From: Betaproteobacteria bacterium | GTDB lineage: Bacteria > Pseudomonadota > Gammaproteobacteria > Burkholderiales > SG8-39 | Reading direction: 5' to 3' | Length of the DNA stretch: 12,817 nt | Assembly: GCA_011391185.1 (NCBI GenBank) | Contig: JAABRB010000066.1 | Coordinates: 1 to 12,817, forward strand | Shown here: positions 1-6,797 of the stretch, in pieces | How positions within the stretch are numbered: the first letter of the stretch is position 1 | Layout: each line of letters starts with the position of its first letter | Translations under genes and position numbers: made by a program | The notes under the pieces: generated by a model | The model's input: only the letters and a program-made list of their open reading frames with translations | Told to the model about the DNA's origin: nothing | Database searches by the model: none

Positions 1-900
1 GTGGGAATGGGCACCGACTTTCGCGTCGTCGCCGCGAAACCGCTGTGGCTCGCGGCGTCGGTGATCGGGCTCTTCGCGCTCAAGGCCCCGATCACCGCCG
101 TGCTCTGCCGCCTGTTCGGGTTGCCGCGGCATACGGCGGTCGAGGCGGGACTGTTGCTCGGTCAGGGCGGCGAGTTCGCATTCGTTGTCGTGGGCATCGC
201 GGCAACCCAGGGCCTGCTTCCGCGCGACACCGCGCACTTCATGCTCCTGGTCACCGCCCTCACGATGATGGTGACCCCGCTGGTGGCGATCCTGGCGCGA
301 CGCGTGGGCCGCGCGCTCGAGCGCGATCATGCACACCGTGGCGTGCCGGCCGAGGCAAAAGTCCCGCGCGAGCTCGCAGGACACGTGATCATTGCGGGAT
401 TCGGGCGCGTCGGGCAGATGCTGGCGCGCGTGTTCGACACTTGCGGCATGCAATACGTGGCGCTCGATGTCGACCCGATCGCGGTGGCACGGCACCGCGC
501 AACCGGTATGCCGGTGTTTTTCGGCGACGCAAGCCGGGTCGAAATCCTGCGGCGGATGCACGCCGAGCGCGCAGTGAGCGTCGTCGTGACGATGGACAGC
601 CCGATCTCGGCGCAGCATACCGTGCACGCGGTGCGCAGGCACTGGCCGCACCTGCAGATCGTGGCACGCGCGCGGGATTCGAGCCACGCGCGGCACCTGC
701 TCGATTGCGGCGCAAGCGAGGTGGTCCCGGAAACCGTCGAAGCGAGCCTGCAGCTCGCCGGGCGGGTGCTCGAGGCCGCCGGCGAACCGGCCGATGCGGT
801 ATCCAAGGCGCTGGCGCAGCAGCGCGACTTCGAGCTGGCTAAACTCGCGCTGGAGGGCGAAAGCTCGCCGCGGCGCGTGCGGCCGGTGCATCCCGCCTGA
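1..900 (+). CDS. Kef-type monovalent cation:proton antiporter (CPA2), C-terminal part, with TrkA-N domain
   Basis: The gene is cut by the left edge; the opening residues GMGTDF match the interior of a CPA2 transporter, so the GTG at base 1 is probably not the true start. Counting from base 1, residues 1-105 are the last membrane segments and carry GQGGEF (55-60), a motif typical of KefB/KefC-like proteins. A cytoplasmic TrkA-N/RCK domain follows (about 126-240), with the dinucleotide-binding loop GFGRVG (133-138), an acidic residue at the end of the second strand (DVD, 156-158) and GDAS (175-178). The family exchanges K+ or Na+ for H+ across the inner membrane, and the RCK domain gates transport by binding NAD(H) or similar ligands. 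A C-terminal tail of about 60 residues ends at TGA 898-900. Which cation is moved, and whether glutathione adducts regulate it as in E. coli KefC, cannot be told from this fragment. Confidence 0.88.
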   Translation: MGMGTDFRVVAAKPLWLAASVIGLFALKAPITAVLCRLFGLPRHTAVEAGLLLGQGGEFAFVVVGIAATQGLLPRDTAHFMLLVTALTMMVTPLVAILARRVGRALERDHAHRGVPAEAKVPRELAGHVIIAGFGRVGQMLARVFDTCGMQYVALDVDPIAVARHRATGMPVFFGDASRVEILRRMHAERAVSVVVTMDSPISAQHTVHAVRRHWPHLQIVARARDSSHARHLLDCGASEVVPETVEASLQLAGRVLEAAGEPADAVSKALAQQRDFELAKLALEGESSPRRVRPVHPA

Positions 901-945
901 ACGGCGGGAAGGCCACGCGCCTGGTCCAGGAGGAGCGCGGAGCGC

Positions 946-1026
946 ATGCCGACCGTTTGCCGAGATTTCCGCCCGGGCGGCCGCGTCCGGACCAACGCCG
1001 GACCGCGGCGCCCGGGAAGCGTGTGA
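946..1026 (+). other. Possible 26-codon leader ORF overlapping the hydrolase start
   Basis: An ATG at 946 lies 12 bases after a strong Shine-Dalgarno run (AGGAGG, 928-933), with a second GGAG at 939-942. The frame runs 26 codons to a TGA at 1024-1026, which overlaps the GTG (1023-1025) proposed as the hydrolase start, giving a GTGA junction. The peptide is rich in Arg, Gly and Pro and resembles nothing I recognise. It may be a translated leader that couples ribosomes onto the hydrolase gene, or simply a chance frame in GC-rich DNA. Confidence 0.3.
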
Positions 1027-1694
1027 CACGCCGGTCTACGCGACGCGTCGTGGAAGTGCCGTCGGGTGCGGCGCGGCTGCCGGGCATGCTCGACGTGCCC
1101 GCGGAGGCCGCCGGTCTCGTGATTTTCGCGCAAGGCAGCGGATCCAGTCGCCACGCGCCGCGCAACCGGGTCGTCGCGGGGCTTCTGCGCGAGGCGCGAC
1201 TCGCCACGCTGCTCATGGATCTGCTAACTGCCGGGGAGGATCGGGTCTACGAGTCACGCTTCGACATCGGCCTGCTCACGACGCGGCTCTCCGCAGCCGT
1301 GAAGTGGGCCGGCCTGCAGGCCGCGACGGCGCGCCTGCCGATCGGGCTCTTCGGCGCGAGCACCGGCGTGGCCGCCGCCCTGCAGGTTGCGGCCGCGCTG
1401 CGCAACGAGATCGGCGCCGTCGTGTGCCGCAGCGGGCGACCCGATCTCGCGAGTCGCAGCGCACTCGGACTGATCAAGGCGCCGACGTTGCTCGTCGTGG
1501 CCGGCGAGGATCACGACGTGATTCCGCCGAACGAGCGGGCGTTTACATTGCTGCACTGCGAGAAGGAAATCGTGCTGGTGGCCGGTGCGACCCATCTCTT
1601 CGAGGAGCCCGGTGCGCTCGACAAGATGGCCCGGCTTGCCGCCGAATGGTTCACCCGCCATCTCGTATCCCGTCCGCACAGCCACGGCGGCTGA
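1023..1694 (+). CDS. Small alpha/beta hydrolase of the dienelactone-hydrolase-like type
   Basis: The protein has 223 residues from the GTG at 1023. I chose this start because homologues begin shortly before the first strand (VVEVPSGAARLPGML) and because the residues read from the upstream TTG at 957 are low-complexity Arg/Pro. The triad is visible: nucleophile Ser113 in GASTG (111-115), acid Asp163 in GED, and His191 in GATHLFEEPG. The segment around GSGSSRHAPRN (38-48) is a hallmark of a small cytosolic hydrolase family that often sits beside stress, phosphoribosyltransferase or transporter genes in proteobacteria. I see no signal peptide. The residue before that segment is Gln37, where I expect His (FAHG). 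The substrate is unknown; ester or lactone hydrolysis is the family expectation. The gene is on the same strand as the antiporter, 122 bases downstream, and may be cotranscribed with it. Confidence 0.82.
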   Translation: MTRRSTRRVVEVPSGAARLPGMLDVPAEAAGLVIFAQGSGSSRHAPRNRVVAGLLREARLATLLMDLLTAGEDRVYESRFDIGLLTTRLSAAVKWAGLQAATARLPIGLFGASTGVAAALQVAAALRNEIGAVVCRSGRPDLASRSALGLIKAPTLLVVAGEDHDVIPPNERAFTLLHCEKEIVLVAGATHLFEEPGALDKMARLAAEWFTRHLVSRPHSHGG

Positions 1695-1698
1695 GGGC

Positions 1699-1742
1699 CG
1701 CATCCCCCGATCGGGGGATGCGCCGGGCGAAATTCTTTTTTT
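1699..1742 (+). terminator. Perfect 24-base palindrome followed by a T run; candidate terminator
   Basis: Five bases after the hydrolase stop, 1699-1722 is a perfect palindrome (two 12-base arms, centre GATC). Thirteen bases later a run of seven T occurs at 1736-1742. The gap between stem and T run is longer than in a classical intrinsic terminator, so termination is plausible but not certain. A protein-binding dyad is the alternative. It separates the hydrolase from the transporter operon. Confidence 0.45.
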
Positions 1743-1824
1743 GCTGCGCCGCACTCAGCGGAGACTGGAATAGCCGTCGTCCCACGGCCACCGCCATTTC
1801 TTCCTGCCGTCCGGGCTTTGTGCT

Positions 1825-1830
1825 TAAAAT
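1825..1830 (+). promoter_or_regulatory. Candidate -10 element of the ABC transporter operon
   Basis: TAAAAT at 1825-1830 matches five of six bases of the sigma-70 -10 consensus and lies in an AT-richer patch 84 bases before the binding-protein ATG. No good -35 is present at the usual spacing (TTCCTG at 1801-1806 is poor), so an activator may be needed. The location, downstream of the candidate terminator, is right for an operon promoter. Confidence 0.3.
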
Positions 1831-1899
1831 GAGCGCAAGACCGTGGGAGTCAGCGACCAAAAAGAAAACAGTCCGCACCCCGAACCGGTCTCAACCCCT

Positions 1900-1906
1900 G
1901 GAGGAA
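1900..1906 (+). promoter_or_regulatory. Ribosome-binding site fixing the binding-protein start
   Basis: GGAGGAA at 1900-1906 lies seven bases before the ATG at 1914. This favours that ATG over the in-frame TTG at 1908, which would sit only one base after the site. Confidence 0.75.
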
Positions 1907-1913
1907 ATTGCAG

Positions 1914-3401
1914 ATGAACCCGAACCGTCCAACAGTATCTGTGCCCGCGGTATCTGTCGTCGCGCTCCTGTTCGCGGCGGGCGCATCGCTCGCCGCAATG
2001 CCCGCGCACGCGGCCGACCCGGTCGCCGACCGGGCAGTCGAAATGGCCCGCGCCTACATGAAGAAAAACAAGATCGAGAAGGTCGAGCTCAACATGTTGC
2101 TCAACTCCCTTTTCCGCAACGTGATCGGGGAATACAGCGACCAGTGGGAGAAGCTGACGAACATCAAGGTCGTCAGCACGCCGCTCGGCTACACGGACAT
2201 TCCTTCCAAGATCATGGCCGAGGCGGTGGCCAAGACCGGGTCGTTCGACATCTTCAACGACTTCCCGTACACGATGCCCGATGCGGTGGGCGCCAAGGTG
2301 ATCATTCCGCTCGACAAGTACGCGGCAGTGGGCAAGCCCGATTTCTCCGGCGTCGCGGACGGGCTGAAATACCAGCAGTACTACAACGGACAACTCTACA
2401 ACTTCGTGCTCGACGGGGACCACATCATCCTGGCGCTGCGCAAGGACATCCTCGACAACCCGCAGGTGAAGAAGGAGTACCAGGCCAAGTTCGGCAAGGC
2501 GCCGGGCTGCCCGGCGACGATGGACGAGTGGGAGCAGATGGCCGCCTACTTCCAGACGAAGGCCGGCGATACGCGCTGGGGAATCAAGTTCGACCAGCCG
2601 ATGTACGGCGCGATGGCCTATCGCTCGGTCAACTTCTCGTATCGCCACTTTCCGGCCTATTTCGGCGGGCTGCTGTTCGACAAGGACATGAAACCGCAGA
2701 TCAATACGCCGGCGGGCATCGAGGCGATCAAGAAGTTCACCTCGATCGTCAAGTACATGCCCCCGGACATCCAGGGCTGGGGCACACCGCAAATCTATCC
2801 ATTCTGGGGAAGCGGACAGGCCTTCTCGGTGATGTCCTTCCCGTCGATCGCGGGCTACGGCAATTCGAACGAGAAGAGCGTGGTGAAGAACAAGCAGCTC
2901 TCCTGCCTGATCCCCACCATCTCCTGGAAGGGCAAGCAGGTGCGGCGTGCGCCGCAGGCGGCGGGCACCGGCTACATGGTCAACGCCTACAGCAAGCACC
3001 CGGACCTCGCGTACTACTACATCCAGTGGCTCACGAGCCCGTCAATCGGGGACGACGCGATCGCGAATCCGAAGGGCTTCTGGGATCCGTTCCGCAAGTC
3101 CAACCTGACGCACGAGGCAACCCTGAAGCGCTACGGCAAGCAGCACGTGGATGCGACCATGGAGAACTCCAACTATGCCGTCTCGCTGCTGATGATCGAG
3201 GGCAACTACGAGTACTTCAAGATCCTCGACAACGGCCTCGCCGAGGTGATGAGCGGCACCGCGAAGCCGGAGGACGCCGCCAAGAAGATCGAGGCGGGCT
3301 GGAACCGCGTGACCGAGGACATCGGCCGCGCCAACCAGATCAAGGCCTGGCGCTCCGGCGTGGATAGCGGCATGTACGGCGCAAAGTTCCCCGACATGTG
3401 A
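1914..3401 (+). CDS. Carbohydrate ABC transporter, periplasmic substrate-binding protein
   Basis: The protein has 495 residues from ATG 1914. A Sec signal peptide is clear: basic N-terminus, hydrophobic core (about 10-28) and an AHA|AD cleavage site after residue 33, with no lipobox Cys, so the mature protein of about 462 residues should be soluble in the periplasm. The fold is that of family-1 extracellular solute-binding proteins (MalE class): an early segment with FRNVIGEYSDQWEKLTNI, a FDIFNDFPY strand, many aromatic residues suited to sugar stacking (YQQYYNG, QGWGTPQIYPFWGSG), and the hinge-proximal segment AAGTGYMVNAYSKHPDLAYYY. It is longer than E. coli MalE (about 400 residues). It is the first gene of the importer operon. 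The substrate is not evident; an alpha-glucoside or other sugar/polyol is plausible from the neighbouring glycogen genes, but that is inference. Confidence 0.9.
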   Translation: MNPNRPTVSVPAVSVVALLFAAGASLAAMPAHAADPVADRAVEMARAYMKKNKIEKVELNMLLNSLFRNVIGEYSDQWEKLTNIKVVSTPLGYTDIPSKIMAEAVAKTGSFDIFNDFPYTMPDAVGAKVIIPLDKYAAVGKPDFSGVADGLKYQQYYNGQLYNFVLDGDHIILALRKDILDNPQVKKEYQAKFGKAPGCPATMDEWEQMAAYFQTKAGDTRWGIKFDQPMYGAMAYRSVNFSYRHFPAYFGGLLFDKDMKPQINTPAGIEAIKKFTSIVKYMPPDIQGWGTPQIYPFWGSGQAFSVMSFPSIAGYGNSNEKSVVKNKQLSCLIPTISWKGKQVRRAPQAAGTGYMVNAYSKHPDLAYYYIQWLTSPSIGDDAIANPKGFWDPFRKSNLTHEATLKRYGKQHVDATMENSNYAVSLLMIEGNYEYFKILDNGLAEVMSGTAKPEDAAKKIEAGWNRVTEDIGRANQIKAWRSGVDSGMYGAKFPDM

Positions 3402-3419
3402 CATCCGATCGCCGCGGAT

Positions 3420-3450
3420 CACGGCGCGCCGGCCAGGCCGGCGCGCCGTG
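3420..3450 (+). promoter_or_regulatory. Very strong GC hairpin between binding-protein and permease genes
   Basis: The arms 3420-3434 and 3436-3450 are perfect reverse complements (15 bases each side of one A), 18 bases after the binding-protein stop. No T run follows, so it is unlikely to be a full terminator. Hairpins at this position in sugar ABC operons (the malE-malF REP region in E. coli is the known case) protect the 3' end of the binding-protein message and raise its level over the permeases. A similar role is inferred here. Confidence 0.6.
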
Positions 3451-3502
3451 GGGTCGCGCTGTTCCTTCGGTTGACCGACACTTCAATGTCTGACGCCACA
3501 TC

Positions 3503-4483
3503 GTGAGCGAGGCACGCATCACGGTTCCCGGCAATGCGCCGGCCAGCGATTCCGCATTGCGCCGCCTCGGGAACTGGTTTGGGCAGGAACGGGTGTTCCG
3601 CCTGATTCCTTTCACGCTCGTCGAGGCCGTCTTCCTCCTCGTCATCATCATCCCGTTCGTGCTGATGGTCTACATCAGCTTCCTCAAGTGGCGGGCGAAC
3701 CGCCCCTTCGAGCAGGCGTTCCTGTCGGGATTCGGAAACTACGAGCAGGTTCTTACGGATCCGGGATTCTGGGCCGCCCTCGGACGCACCTTCTACTTCG
3801 CCGGCTGTGCCGTCACGCTGGAACTGGTGATCGGCTTCGTGCTGGCGATGCTCGTCTCGCACACCGTTCGCGGACGGGGGCTCTACATCACGATCATCCT
3901 GATCCCGATGATGATCGTGCCGGTGGTGGTCGGCTACAACTTCACGATGCTCTATATCGACTCCGGGCCGATCAATCAGCTGCTGGCGCCGTTTCTCGAG
4001 CCGTTCGGCATCAATCCCCGCATCCGCTGGCTGTCCAACCCGCTCGCTGCGCAGTGGTCGGTCATTCTGGCGGATGTCTGGCAATGGACCTCGCTCACGT
4101 TCCTCATCTTCCTGTCCGGCTTTTCGTCACTGCCGAAACAGCTCATCAACGCGGCCCGGGTGATGGGCGCGACTGCGTGGCAGATCTTCTGGCGCGTCGA
4201 GCTGCCCCTCCTCAAGCCGGCGATCGTGATCGCGGTGGTGATCCGGTCGATGGAAGCGCTCAAGCTCTTCGATCCGGTGGTGCTGCTCACCGCCGGCGGA
4301 CCCGGCACCACGACCCAGACGATCGCGTTCTACCTCTGGGAACAGGTGTGGGTGTTCAACAAGTTCAGCTTCGGCGCGGCGGCCTCGATCCTGCTGCTCG
4401 TCATCTTCGCCACGCTGATCTTCTTCGGGGTCTATCTCCTCGTGCGGCAGAGCGCCGCCGTCGCACAGCATCGGGCGCCATGA
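3503..4483 (+). CDS. Carbohydrate ABC transporter permease (MalF/UgpA type)
   Basis: The protein has 326 residues from GTG 3503. The start has no good Shine-Dalgarno site, and a six-codon ATG frame (3486-3506) overlaps it by GTGA, so coupling is possible. About six membrane segments are readable, starting with LVEAVFLLVIIIPFVLMVY (about 34-52), then near 95-115, 125-150, 175-205, 240-260 and 290-315. The cytoplasmic EAA loop that docks on the ATPase is at about 216-239 (NAARVMGATAW ... ELPLLKP), with the conserved Gly. Typical MalF-class wording is also present: LTAGGPGTTTQTIAFYLWEQ. It forms the inner-membrane channel as a heterodimer with the next gene, whose ATG overlaps its TGA (ATGA, 4480-4483), a clear sign of coupled translation. 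Confidence 0.92.
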   Translation: MSEARITVPGNAPASDSALRRLGNWFGQERVFRLIPFTLVEAVFLLVIIIPFVLMVYISFLKWRANRPFEQAFLSGFGNYEQVLTDPGFWAALGRTFYFAGCAVTLELVIGFVLAMLVSHTVRGRGLYITIILIPMMIVPVVVGYNFTMLYIDSGPINQLLAPFLEPFGINPRIRWLSNPLAAQWSVILADVWQWTSLTFLIFLSGFSSLPKQLINAARVMGATAWQIFWRVELPLLKPAIVIAVVIRSMEALKLFDPVVLLTAGGPGTTTQTIAFYLWEQVWVFNKFSFGAAASILLLVIFATLIFFGVYLLVRQSAAVAQHRAP

Positions 4484-5448
4484 CCACTCCCGCCGACATG
4501 ACCCGCGAGCAGGCCAACCGGGCCGGGGCAAAAAACGTGCGCCGGAAGCGGATGCACACCTTCGCCCGGCACGCGTTACTCATCGCCTGGACGCTCATCA
4601 TCCTGTTCCCGATCTACTGGATGGTCGCCACGTCGTTCAAGGAATCGGGGGAGTGGGTGGCATGGCCGCCCCACTGGATCCCGCACGAGCCGACGATCAA
4701 GAACTATTCGCAGATCTTCGTGTTCGACACCTCCCAGAAGGGCGTCGCACGCGAGGCCACGGAGCAGCCGTTCAACGTCTGGGGTCCGCTCGGCGACTCG
4801 CTCTTGATCTGCTCCGTCTCGGCGCTCATCGCGTTGCTGCTCGGCAGCTTCCTCGCGTATTCGATTTCGCGGTTCAACGTGGGCGGGAAGCATTTCCGGC
4901 ACGCGATCCTCATGATCCGCATGGTCCCGCCGATCGTGATCGCGATACCGCTGTTGATGTACTTCGCGATCATGATTCCGCTTGCCACCGAAACCGTGCT
5001 CGGAACGCGCATCTCCCTTTTCGATACGCGGGTTGGATTGAGCCTGATTTACATCGCGACCACGCTGCCGTTCGCCATCTGGATGATGCTGACGTTCATC
5101 GAGGAGATTCCCTACACGCTCGAGCACGCGGCGAAGATCATGGGCGCGGGACGGATGTACACGCTGCGGCGGGTGGTGCTGCCGCTGGTCGCCTCCGGAA
5201 TGGTGGTGACGTTTCTATTCGTATTCATCCTGAACTGGGCGGAGTTCCTGCTCGCCCTGACGCTGACGCACCCCGACGTCGTGACCCTGCCCGTGCTGCT
5301 GAACAAGTTCCAGAGCGCGTCCGAGGGCCGGCTTTTCGGGCCCCAGGCCGCGATAGGCACCATCATCACCATACCGGTGGTCATACTCGGAATGTTCATC
5401 CAGAAGCACCTGATCAAGGGATTCAGTTTCGGGACCATTAGGAAGTAG
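4480..5448 (+). CDS. Carbohydrate ABC transporter permease (MalG/UgpE type)
   Basis: The protein has 322 residues from ATG 4480, overlapping the previous gene by four bases. After a basic cytoplasmic N-terminus (about 1-27) come the first membrane segment (ALLIAWTLIILFPIYWMVATSF) and five more; the EAA loop is at about 215-236 (EHAAKIMGAGRM ... VVLPLVASG). The C-terminus is the usual MalG-type ending with GPQAAIGTIITIPVVILG and a short basic tail. There is an enlarged periplasmic loop between segments 1 and 2 (about 50-105) and another near 165-190 (ATETVLGTRISLFD). It pairs with the upstream permease. Its stop codon TAG (5446-5448) lies inside the first unit of a 13-bp tandem repeat. Confidence 0.92.
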   Translation: MTTPADMTREQANRAGAKNVRRKRMHTFARHALLIAWTLIILFPIYWMVATSFKESGEWVAWPPHWIPHEPTIKNYSQIFVFDTSQKGVAREATEQPFNVWGPLGDSLLICSVSALIALLLGSFLAYSISRFNVGGKHFRHAILMIRMVPPIVIAIPLLMYFAIMIPLATETVLGTRISLFDTRVGLSLIYIATTLPFAIWMMLTFIEEIPYTLEHAAKIMGAGRMYTLRRVVLPLVASGMVVTFLFVFILNWAEFLLALTLTHPDVVTLPVLLNKFQSASEGRLFGPQAAIGTIITIPVVILGMFIQKHLIKGFSFGTIRK

Positions 5449-5488
5449 TTGCAGGAAGTAGTTGCAGGAAGTAGTTGCAGGAAGTAGT
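5441..5488. repeat. 13-bp tandem repeat, about 3.7 copies, starting in the permease stop
   Basis: The unit GGAAGTAGTTGCA occurs at 5441-5453, 5454-5466 and 5467-5479, with a partial unit (GGAAGTAGT) at 5480-5488. The copies are identical, which suggests recent slippage. The first unit supplies the last Lys codon and the TAG of the permease. Because 13 is not a multiple of three, the successive TAGs at 5446, 5459 and 5472 fall in all three frames. Each unit also carries a weak Shine-Dalgarno-like GGAAG. Copy-number change would alter the distance between permease stop and ATPase start without changing either protein. Confidence 0.95.
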
Positions 5489-5489
5489 G

Positions 5490-5525
5490 ATGCGTACCAT
5501 GCCGCTCGGGAACATCCGGTTGTAG
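5490..5525 (+). other. Possible 11-codon leader ORF before the ATPase gene
   Basis: An ATG at 5490 follows AGGAAG (5479-5484, from the last tandem-repeat unit) at five bases and reads MRTMPLGNIRL to a TAG at 5523-5525. That stop overlaps the ATPase Shine-Dalgarno sequence (AGGAGG, 5524-5529). The arrangement would let terminating ribosomes re-initiate at the TTG start of the ATPase. It may be accidental; only the geometry supports it. Confidence 0.3.
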
Positions 5526-5529
5526 GAGG
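5524..5529 (+). promoter_or_regulatory. Strong ribosome-binding site fixing the ATPase TTG start
   Basis: AGGAGG at 5524-5529 is nine bases before the TTG at 5539. No in-frame ATG exists near the family's normal N-terminus, so the TTG is the start despite being a rare initiator. Confidence 0.8.
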
Positions 5530-5538
5530 AAGCACGCC

Positions 5539-6612
5539 TTGGCACAGATCGTACTCAAGGACGTCGTCAAGCAGTTCGGCGCGCAGACCGCCGTCAAGGG
5601 CGTGAACCTGCAGGTCCGCGACGGCGAATTCCTGATCATGGTGGGGCCGTCGGGCTGTGGCAAGACGACGACCCTCAACATGATCTCGGGCCTCGAGCGG
5701 CCGACGTCGGGCGAGATCGCGATCGGCGATCGGATCGTGAACGATCTCGAGCCGGGGGAGCGCGGCCTCGGAATGGTCTTCCAGGACCTGGCGCTCTTTC
5801 CGCATCTGACCGTGTACGAGAACATCGCCTTCGGGCTCCGGGTCAAGAAAGTCCCCGCCCCCGAGATCGACAGCCGGGTGCGGGCGGCGGCGGAGGCCAT
5901 GCACATCTCGCCGCTCCTCGCAAAGCGTCCGGCGCAGTGCTCGGGCGGCGAATCGCAGCGGGTGGCGCTCGCGCGCACCATCGTCAATAACCCTTCCGTG
6001 TTTCTGATGGACGAGCCGCTCTCGAGCCTGGACGCCAAGCTGCGCGTCGACATGCGCACCGAGCTGAAGCACCTGCATGATCGCCTCAACGCGACGTTCG
6101 TCTACGTGACCCACGACCAGGCGGAGGCGATGACGATGGCCGATCGCATCGTCGTGATGAACGGCGGCCGCATCGAGCAGATCGGCAAGCCCCTGGAAAT
6201 ATATCGCAAGCCGGCGACCCAGTTCGTCGCAGGCTTCTTCGGCACGCCCACGATGAACTTCCTGAACGGGGGTATCGAAGCCGCCGAGGGCGGGCTCGTG
6301 TTCACGACGCCGCACCTCCGGCAGCGCCTCCCCGCAGGCCTGCCCGCCGGGCTGGCCGGCCGGAACGTCGTGCTGGGCGTGCGCTCGGAGCACGTCACCG
6401 TCGGAAACACCGGCGGCAACCCGGGCAAAGTCCAGCTCATCGAACCCCTGGGTGCCGAGTCGCTCGTCTTCTTCGAGTATGATGGCGCGACGCCGCTCGT
6501 CGCCAAGATCGACCCGGAGACGACGCTGGACACCGGCGACAGCCTGACTTTCGACTTCGACCCCGCCGGATACCACCTCTTCGACGCGGATACCGGTGCG
6601 CGGCTGAACTAG
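5539..6612 (+). CDS. Carbohydrate ABC transporter ATP-binding protein (MalK/UgpC family)
   Basis: The protein has 357 residues from TTG 5539. The nucleotide-binding domain is complete: Walker A GPSGCGKTT (36-44), Q-loop Gln82 in VFQDLALFPH, Walker B ending in Asp158 with catalytic Glu159 (VFLMDEP), D-loop SSLD (162-165) and switch His192 (VTHDQAEAMT). The signature motif is CSGGE (134-138) rather than the usual LSGGQ. After about residue 235 comes the TOBE/regulatory region of the MalK type (RKPATQFVAGFFGTPTMNFL, then a second beta domain ending HLFDADTGARLN). It energises uptake through the two permeases. The regulatory domain means that contact with inducer-exclusion or signalling proteins is possible but cannot be judged. 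It is the last gene of the operon, 90 bases after the second permease; most of that gap is tandem repeat. Confidence 0.93.
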   Translation: MAQIVLKDVVKQFGAQTAVKGVNLQVRDGEFLIMVGPSGCGKTTTLNMISGLERPTSGEIAIGDRIVNDLEPGERGLGMVFQDLALFPHLTVYENIAFGLRVKKVPAPEIDSRVRAAAEAMHISPLLAKRPAQCSGGESQRVALARTIVNNPSVFLMDEPLSSLDAKLRVDMRTELKHLHDRLNATFVYVTHDQAEAMTMADRIVVMNGGRIEQIGKPLEIYRKPATQFVAGFFGTPTMNFLNGGIEAAEGGLVFTTPHLRQRLPAGLPAGLAGRNVVLGVRSEHVTVGNTGGNPGKVQLIEPLGAESLVFFEYDGATPLVAKIDPETTLDTGDSLTFDFDPAGYHLFDADTGARLN

Positions 6613-6797
6613 TATTTCGAGCTCGCCGGCGAGCGCGTCCGCCTGCGCCGATCGGTCATGCCCTCCATGCTCACGCGTGACGCGCGGATCATCCGGCAGG
6701 ACTGCCTCTGCTACTTCATGGAGCGCCACCCACTCCCCGAGTGACATGTGGACCGCTTACACGCGTCCGAAGAGCCCCGCATGCGCGTGGGAGGGGA

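Noticed and set aside
1743..1756. PhaR-like TGC/GCA motif near 1743-1753 (TGCTGCGCCGCA region)
   Set aside because: The match is loose, GC-rich chance similarity is likely, and no polyhydroxyalkanoate gene is in the window.
1824..2999. Minus-strand open frame of 391 codons opposite the binding-protein gene
   Set aside because: The plus-strand gene has a signal peptide, ribosome-binding site and family motifs; the antisense frame has none.
794..3367. Very long open frame (857 codons) on the plus strand spanning the hydrolase and the binding-protein gene
   Set aside because: It is Arg/Ala/Gly-rich, crosses a candidate terminator and overlaps two well-supported genes in another frame; a typical shadow frame of GC-rich DNA.
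5215..6747. Minus-strand open frame of 510 codons opposite the ATPase gene
   Set aside because: It mirrors the codon pattern of the ATPase gene, contains translated tandem-repeat residues and matches no family I know.
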